Shown here: positions 58,554-64,000 of the stretch, in pieces
Numbering within the stretch: position 1 is the first letter of the stretch
How the letters are laid out: the number at the start of each line of letters is the position of its first letter
DNA from: Adenanthera pavonina
Lineage: Eukaryota > Streptophyta > Magnoliopsida > Fabales > Fabaceae
Length of the DNA stretch: 64,000 nt
Reading direction: 5' to 3'
NCBI GenBank assembly: GCA_026686845.1
Contig: JAIVEN010000012.1
Location: 13,766,501-13,830,500 of the forward strand
Made by a program: the position numbers and the translations under genes
The notes under the pieces: generated by a model
The model's input: the letters and a program-made list of their open reading frames with translations, nothing else
What the model was told of the DNA's origin: nothing
Database searches by the model: none

Positions 58554-60566
58554 ATTTCTTGGCTAGAATATTCCCTTTCAAAATAGTTCAATTAATGTGA
58601 GTAATAGATTTGTACTCTAAACTTTTCCTTTTGCATCAATTTAAGTTACCTTGGACTTGGCACCAACTTTCACAAGAAAATTGTCCCAATTATTTTAAAC
58701 AAGTTAAATCTCAATGAGGACTTTTGGGATTGGTAACTTGGTTTACGTGAATGTGTTTTTGAAAGTAAAAGGGATATTGGTTCAAAAACACCCTAGCCTT
58801 ACCACTTATCACTTTGATATACTTCTATAACAAGATTTTATATTGAAACTCACTTACTAAAAGAGGATATTTTAGGTTGCAGCTACGAAGGAGAGAATTG
58901 CAGGTTGAAAACATAAGGATTTCAAAAGCTTAAAAATTAAGGTGGGACTACAATGAAAGGTTTACAAAGGCTTTAATATTCATGTTGGACTACAATTAAG
59001 GTGGCAGTACAATGAAAATGGTTACAAAGGCTTAAATATTCATGTGGGACTACAATGAGAAATTTACTTTGGGAAACTTGCAATCTTGCAAAACTTGATG
59101 CCTACTTCAAGCTTCTATTGGGAGAACTTTTTCTCAACAAGAATCTTTTATTCTATTTTTACTTCTCATTCAATAAGAGTCATTTGCTTAAGGATTTTTT
59201 TTTCAAAAGAGCTTTTTCTACCTTTTTTTTGGAGAATTTTACTTTTTATTCTCTTTCTCTTGTTTACTTTTCCAATACCTTCTGCCTAGCTTTTATTATT
59301 GCTTTTTCCCATTATAACATTAAAATTGAGATTTTGTAATTATTCTCTCTATTTTTTTTGTTTTATCAATATTAGGGGATAGAAAGGAGTTTTCAAAAGC
59401 AAAAAATAGCTGGAAATGGTTAAGTAACATTTGGGGTAGGCCTAAAAAAAAATTGATCCTTTCTTGACATTTGAATTTTTTAGCATAAAAATATGTTAGA
59501 TACTTTCCATCTTAAGATAATTATTTAATCATGGATTAATTAAAATAACCACTACTTCTAGCCCAATTGGGGTAGCTGAGGTATATTCCAGACTGGAAAA
59601 CAAATGCCCCATATCTTTAACTCAACTTATTTATAGGACCTACAATTGCATCTCTTTTTTTTTTTCTTTTTTTTTGATATTTTTCTTTCTTTCTCTTTTC
59701 AAACTGGGCAGCATATTTTGCTTCAGATTTCATCCATTAATTGCTCATATCAATTGAAGAACAAAATATTACAAGGGATGAATGCTTGCCAAGAAATTAA
59801 GAAGTTGAATGGACTAACAGGAGGAAAGATGGAAATACATGACCATAACAACAGTAAAGTCAATCTCAGTACTAGATCTTCACATTGTTTGATGAAGATA
59901 TGTCACATTAGAGACCCACTTCTTTTAAAGAATGGTCTTATGGGTGAAAGATATGATTGGAATTAGAAATATTATTTTGGGGTACATCTCTTGTATGCCT
60001 TAAAAGAGAAAGTCCCCCAATCATCAAAGAAACTAGTTCTTTCCATGCTTATATGAGTGGTGATTAATTTTCTTATAGTCATGGAGAAGCTTAGATACAA
60101 CCTTTTGACCCAAATGTTCATATTGACTTCCCATCTCAAGGAAATAATAATTCTATTTTCCGTAAATTTCATAGTATTTATCATAATATGCAAAATGATT
60201 ATGCATTTTTATGCATGCTCATTATGTTATACAACTGATGAATTGACTAGTGCATTGATTCTGTTGCAATGGTCCATTATCATAAAGGAATTGTGAGAAT
60301 CTTGGGCCTTTGCTTAGATGTGTTTCAGCATTGGACTTTTGAATGATGGATGACAAGGTGATATGTTTACTAGATAGGTCTAGGAGTACATGAACTTTTG
60401 TTTTCATCCAACTCCTATTGCTTTTTATGACAATTGATAATTAGATATGGGGCTTTGGATGTTTAGTTACAAGCTTGATTAGTCAAAATATTAGTAGGCT
60501 ACCTTTGGAACCTTATTACATTTGAATTAATTCATAGAAGACTAAATCTCTCCTAATTCAGGTCAT
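58554..60566. other. No gene; short tandem repeat near 58930-59060
   Basis: GGCTTTAATATTCATGTTGG / GGCTTAAATATTCATGTGGG with ACTACAAT(G/T)A partners is repeated at about 58930, 58968 and 59030. Frames at 59055-59339, 59646-59966 and 60057-60296 have no motif I recognise and overlap in different frames. Confidence 0.4.
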
Positions 60567-62228
60567 TGTTAGATTAACTGGCTTCCCAAGAGGGGGGTGA
60601 ATTGGGAAGATTAAAAATTTTCTGCAAGATATCAAGAAGGTAAAGAAAAAAATATATGATGGTAAAATAGAGTATAAACAAATAACTATAAATGAGGCAG
60701 TAAAGGGAAGAAGACTCAGTAATGTATCCTGGTTCGGTCTCTCCACTTGACCTATGTCCAGTCCTCAAGTCACCACTTGAGATTTTTCACTATTCTGCAA
60801 GAATTCCATGGGCTTCTTGCAAATGCCTCAGTACAAAGATAATGCTCTATTTCTAGAGCTTCTCTCAATCACTTTATGCACTCTTACAAAGTGCTTCTCA
60901 ATCCCTTGTGATATCCCCTCACAAGAAAATCTATCTTCCAGATGAAGATGAGATTGTTTACAAAGATTAGACTCTCTTAAATAGAGTGAATATGAAAGTT
61001 GAAGTACAAACTATTGAAGTGTGAGAGTATGAAGCTTTGAGTAAATGATTTGGCAGAGTTTCAGTATATACAAAGTTAAAATCGTTACCCACAACTTCAG
61101 ATGATGTTATATTTATAGATTTAGGTTTCAAATATCCGTTAGAAACAAAATCTATCCGTTGGAGAAGTTATCCAACGGTTACTCTAAAAAACTATCTGTT
61201 AACTAACCGCATTTAATACTTCTGACATACTGAAATTTGAATTTCGGTTAGTCAACAGACGAATTTCACAGAAATCGAAAGTTAACAATTTCAATGTTGA
61301 AAGCCCGAAGTTCGTCTGTCATGAAGTGAAATTTGAATTTTGATATTTTGAAAATGTTTCTATGTAGTGACATACAAATTTTCAAGTGGAAAGTTTTTCT
61401 GTTAAGTGTGAACAGTATTTTCAATTTGCTACAGTGCCTTCAAAATTCAAATTTTGGAATCTCAAAATTCGTATGTCCGTAGCTGGTTTATAAGGCTCAG
61501 TAGTTCATATAGTTCAAAATTCGAATTTTCAAATATCAAAATTCATCTGTCAGAGAAACCTCTTTTCAGACTAATTTCAAAATTCAAATTTATAAATACT
61601 GTCATTCGTATGTCAACATATCACTGCAATAGACTCAAAAGCTTAGTTTCTGAAATTCAAATTTTCATGTTCGAAGTTCGTCTGTCAGTGGATAATTTTG
61701 ACATTCAATCCAAACTTAGTTTTAGATGAACTTTGACATAATTTCAGACGAATTTCTATAGTTTTCATAAGTTTCATTTGTCTAAAATTCAAATTTTCAA
61801 AACCCAAAGTTCGTCTGTTGCTTAAAACTTCTTTCAGACACTTATCAAAATTCGAATTTCATCAAGTCAAAATTTGTTTGTCAGAGAGGCATCTCTTCAG
61901 ACTTGTTCAGTTTTAGTACGAAATTCGAATTTCCAAAGGCCAAAGTTCGAACTTTCACTAAGACAGATTGTTATTAACCTTTTAAACTTCGTCTGTTGGT
62001 GGGTGTTTTTCAAATATTCCATGTTTTAACACAGAATCAAGGTTTTAAAACTTCTTTCTACTAAATCAAAATCTTTTACTCAAATAAAATACTACTAAAC
62101 ATCCTATATCAAAATTTGCACAGATTTTTCCAGGAATTCTTCACTTGAATTCATTTGAGCACCTTTGATATCTTTATTCCAAGCCCTTGAGAGTTGATTT
62201 AGAATCATCAAAACTTCTTGATTCAACG
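60567..62228 (-). mobile_element. Solo LTR (-), AATTCGAATT family, nearly complete
   Basis: Starts TGTTAGATTAACTGGCTTCC and ends TTGATTCAACG, where the last CA has become CG. 5-bp target duplication GTCAT at 60562-60566 and 62229-62233. 1662 bp, almost the same length as the nested copy at 24552. Inverted TATA box at 61110-61117; subrepeats at 61230-61990. No internal region. Confidence 0.88.
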
Positions 62229-62233
62229 GTCAT

Positions 62234-62749
62234 GACTTTTGTAAATTTACTAATATGTTAGCCAATCAAATTTTCATTTTTTGTTTTGTTTTGTTTTGCT
62301 TTGCTTTTGTTTTTATTTATTTACTTTAATTAATTTTGACACCAGGTTCAGGTGGAAGATCACTTATTCTTGGTATTTATTATTCTTAAGAAGGGGAATT
62401 ATGATTTTGTTTATTCATACCTTTTGAAAATTAAGTGCTTAATATCATGAGTGATGCTCATGCTATATACGTTTAAGAGTATGCGCCTTTTAGCATGTTA
62501 TCAAGCTTATTTATTTATTTGAAAAGAGTGAAAACTCATTTTCTTCTAGATTTTATTTGTATTATGATGGGGAAACAAATAATTAGTGAAGGATCAAAAT
62601 CCCTACACAATTAATGTCAGCAGGATTGTAGCCTATAATATGTCAATTTACTTGCCCAACAAGACTTCCTTTGGAAAAATTGGAAAGAAATTTCTCACCT
62701 CGTCTAGGTGCTTATTGCATTATAATGAAATAGAAATGACAATGAACAT
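62234..62749. other. No gene; AT-rich spacer
   Basis: A (TTTTG/TTTGC)n-like stretch at 62281-62330 and otherwise featureless DNA. Confidence 0.4.
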
Positions 62750-63340
62750 ATGAATGATTAGTATCTAAAAGTGATTAATGCATTAAGATCTTATCCCTAA
62801 CATTCAATAGCAGATTGCCAATGGTGATTTAGTTTTCCTTTATTTATTATTTCTTAATGACAATTAATCAACGAATGATCAACATCCAAATGCGATTAAT
62901 GCTTTAAGATCTTTATCCCTAAAATTTGATACAAGATTTCCAAGGAGATTTAGTTTGCTCTTTTAGTTATTATTTATTAATGACATTTAACCAATGGAAG
63001 ATCAACATCCAAATGTGATTAATATCTTAAGATCTTTATCCCTAAAATTTGATGGAAGATTGTCAAGGTAATTTAACTTTTTTTTGGTTATTATATATTA
63101 ATGACCATTAATCAATAGAGGATCAACATCTAAATGTGATTAATATCTTAAGATCTTTACCCATAAAATTTTATGGAAGATTGCCAAGGTGATTTAGTTT
63201 ACTTTCTTAGTTATTATTTATTGATGACAATTAACTAACGAAGGATCAATATCCAAACGTGATTAATGCCTTGGAATCTTTATCCCTAAAACTTGATAGA
63301 ATATTGCGAAGGTAGTTAATTTTGCTTTTAGTTATTATTG
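62750..63340. repeat. ~122-bp tandem repeat, about five copies
   Basis: Unit: GATCAACATCCAAATGTGAT, TAATGCCTTAAGATCTTTAT, CCCTAAAATTTGATGGAAGA, TTGCCAAGGTGATTTAGTTT, then TTAGTTATTATTTATTAATG. Unit starts at about 62755, 62876, 62999, 63120 and 63244. Units differ by scattered substitutions. Confidence 0.8.
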
Positions 63341-63846
63341 TTTTTCTTTTATAGTTGACTAATGAAACTAATTTACCCATTGGGTAGAAATTCCCACCTT
63401 GACAAGCAGAAGGGAAACTATTGGCCTGCCAAAAGTTAACACTACTAAATTTTTGAAGTTGTTAATTACATCTCTTATATCAAAATGAATCACTTTGGCT
63501 TATGTGCACACTAATTAAAAACAAAAGAAATTCTTGATTCTTATAAAATTATTCCTTTGTAAGATTTTTTAATATGAGGAATACAAAGTCCTCATGGTCC
63601 ATTTAGGGTCAGGGAACCATAGACAACAAGCATTAGGCTGTTAATACATACACCATCAATGTGTTGTACCAAGTTATGTAAAGATGTTAATACGTACCTT
63701 GGCAACAAAACAACGGTGTGTTGCCTTTTCCTATGTTTCTTTTTTTAATAATGATATGTTATAACAAAGAGAAGAATATGCTCTTCTTTTATCTGATTGT
63801 GGGATAAGTTCGAGGCTATAGAGATATCTAATCCTAAGAAAGTTAG
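63341..63846. other. No gene; spacer
   Basis: No frame or repeat that I can support. Confidence 0.4.
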
Positions 63847-64000
63847 TGTGACATTTAGGTGCTAATGAGGGAGGGGAGCGATCACTGATGCAAGAAAAGG
63901 GGGTGAGATAAAGTGATAAGGCATGGACAAGGAGCGGTTCCTAGCAGGCTTCTAAGCGGGAGGGGCATATGAATGAATTGAATATATACCAGAATGAGAG
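63847..64000 (+). mobile_element. Cassandra-like LTR, start only (cut by the window edge)
   Basis: TGTGACATTTAGGTGCTAAT, then GAGGGAGGGGAGCGATCACT and GGAGGGGCATATGAATGAAT follow in order the complement of 11561-11400. It is thus the first ~154 bp of a plus-strand copy of the same TRIM. The 5S-like part should lie within the next ~200 bp outside the window. The 5 bases before it, GTTAG (63842-63846), are the candidate target duplication. Confidence 0.8.

Noticed and set aside
59646..60296. Frames of 73-106 codons near 59.6-60.3 kb as small genes
   Set aside because: They overlap on both strands in different frames, and none shows a known motif.

Overview
This window is AT-rich intergenic DNA from a flowering plant, almost certainly a eudicot. 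The evidence is one intact intron-containing plant gene of the DUF247 (UPF0481) family, fragments of plant ALDH10, frataxin and F-box/kelch genes, a plant RTE-type LINE, a 5S-containing Cassandra-like TRIM, two CACTA transposons and many MITEs. I cannot name the species. There is one convincing protein-coding gene (29739-31327, plus strand). Nearly everything else is transposable elements in various stages of decay, often nested inside one another.

Layout. 1-1007: two LTRs of one family, one inside the other. 1008-4062: mostly featureless AT-rich DNA with an LTR-like TATA region and a Stowaway-like MITE. 4063-4610: a hAT-like MITE. 4688-9425: a tandemly duplicated host block; the first copy is split by a 3.2-kb LINE (4893-8075), the second keeps the empty site. 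9797-15543: a 2.4-kb LTR with TGTAACACCC-type ends, split by a composite insertion made of a Cassandra-like TRIM (10641-11561) and another LTR of the same family (11567-13999). 16270-23671: Mutator-like MITEs, a 202-bp tandem repeat and a 1.86-kb solo LTR with perfect 5-bp target duplications. 23711-27035: a solo LTR with an opposite-strand solo LTR of the same family inside it, both with perfect target duplications. 29633-31550: the DUF247 gene. 36561-39047: a non-autonomous CACTA element. 41385-42215: an F-box/kelch pseudogene interrupted by a SINE. 45520-46250: a Ty1/copia gag remnant. 49978-54280: a second CACTA element that carries exon-intron fragments of two unrelated host genes, ALDH10 and frataxin. 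55950-57110 and 62750-63340: minisatellite-like arrays. 57690-58553 and 60567-62228: two more LTRs of the 1-kb/20-kb family. 63847-64000: the start of a second Cassandra-like LTR, cut by the window edge.

How it fits together: apart from the DUF247 gene, nothing here forms a pathway. The window is best read as a stratified record of insertions. Target duplications and an empty-site paralogue let several layers be ordered: block duplication, then LINE insertion; LTR, then opposite LTR; long LTR, then the Cassandra/LTR composite. The most interesting object is the 4.3-kb CACTA element carrying spliced-frame pieces of ALDH10 and frataxin on the same strand.
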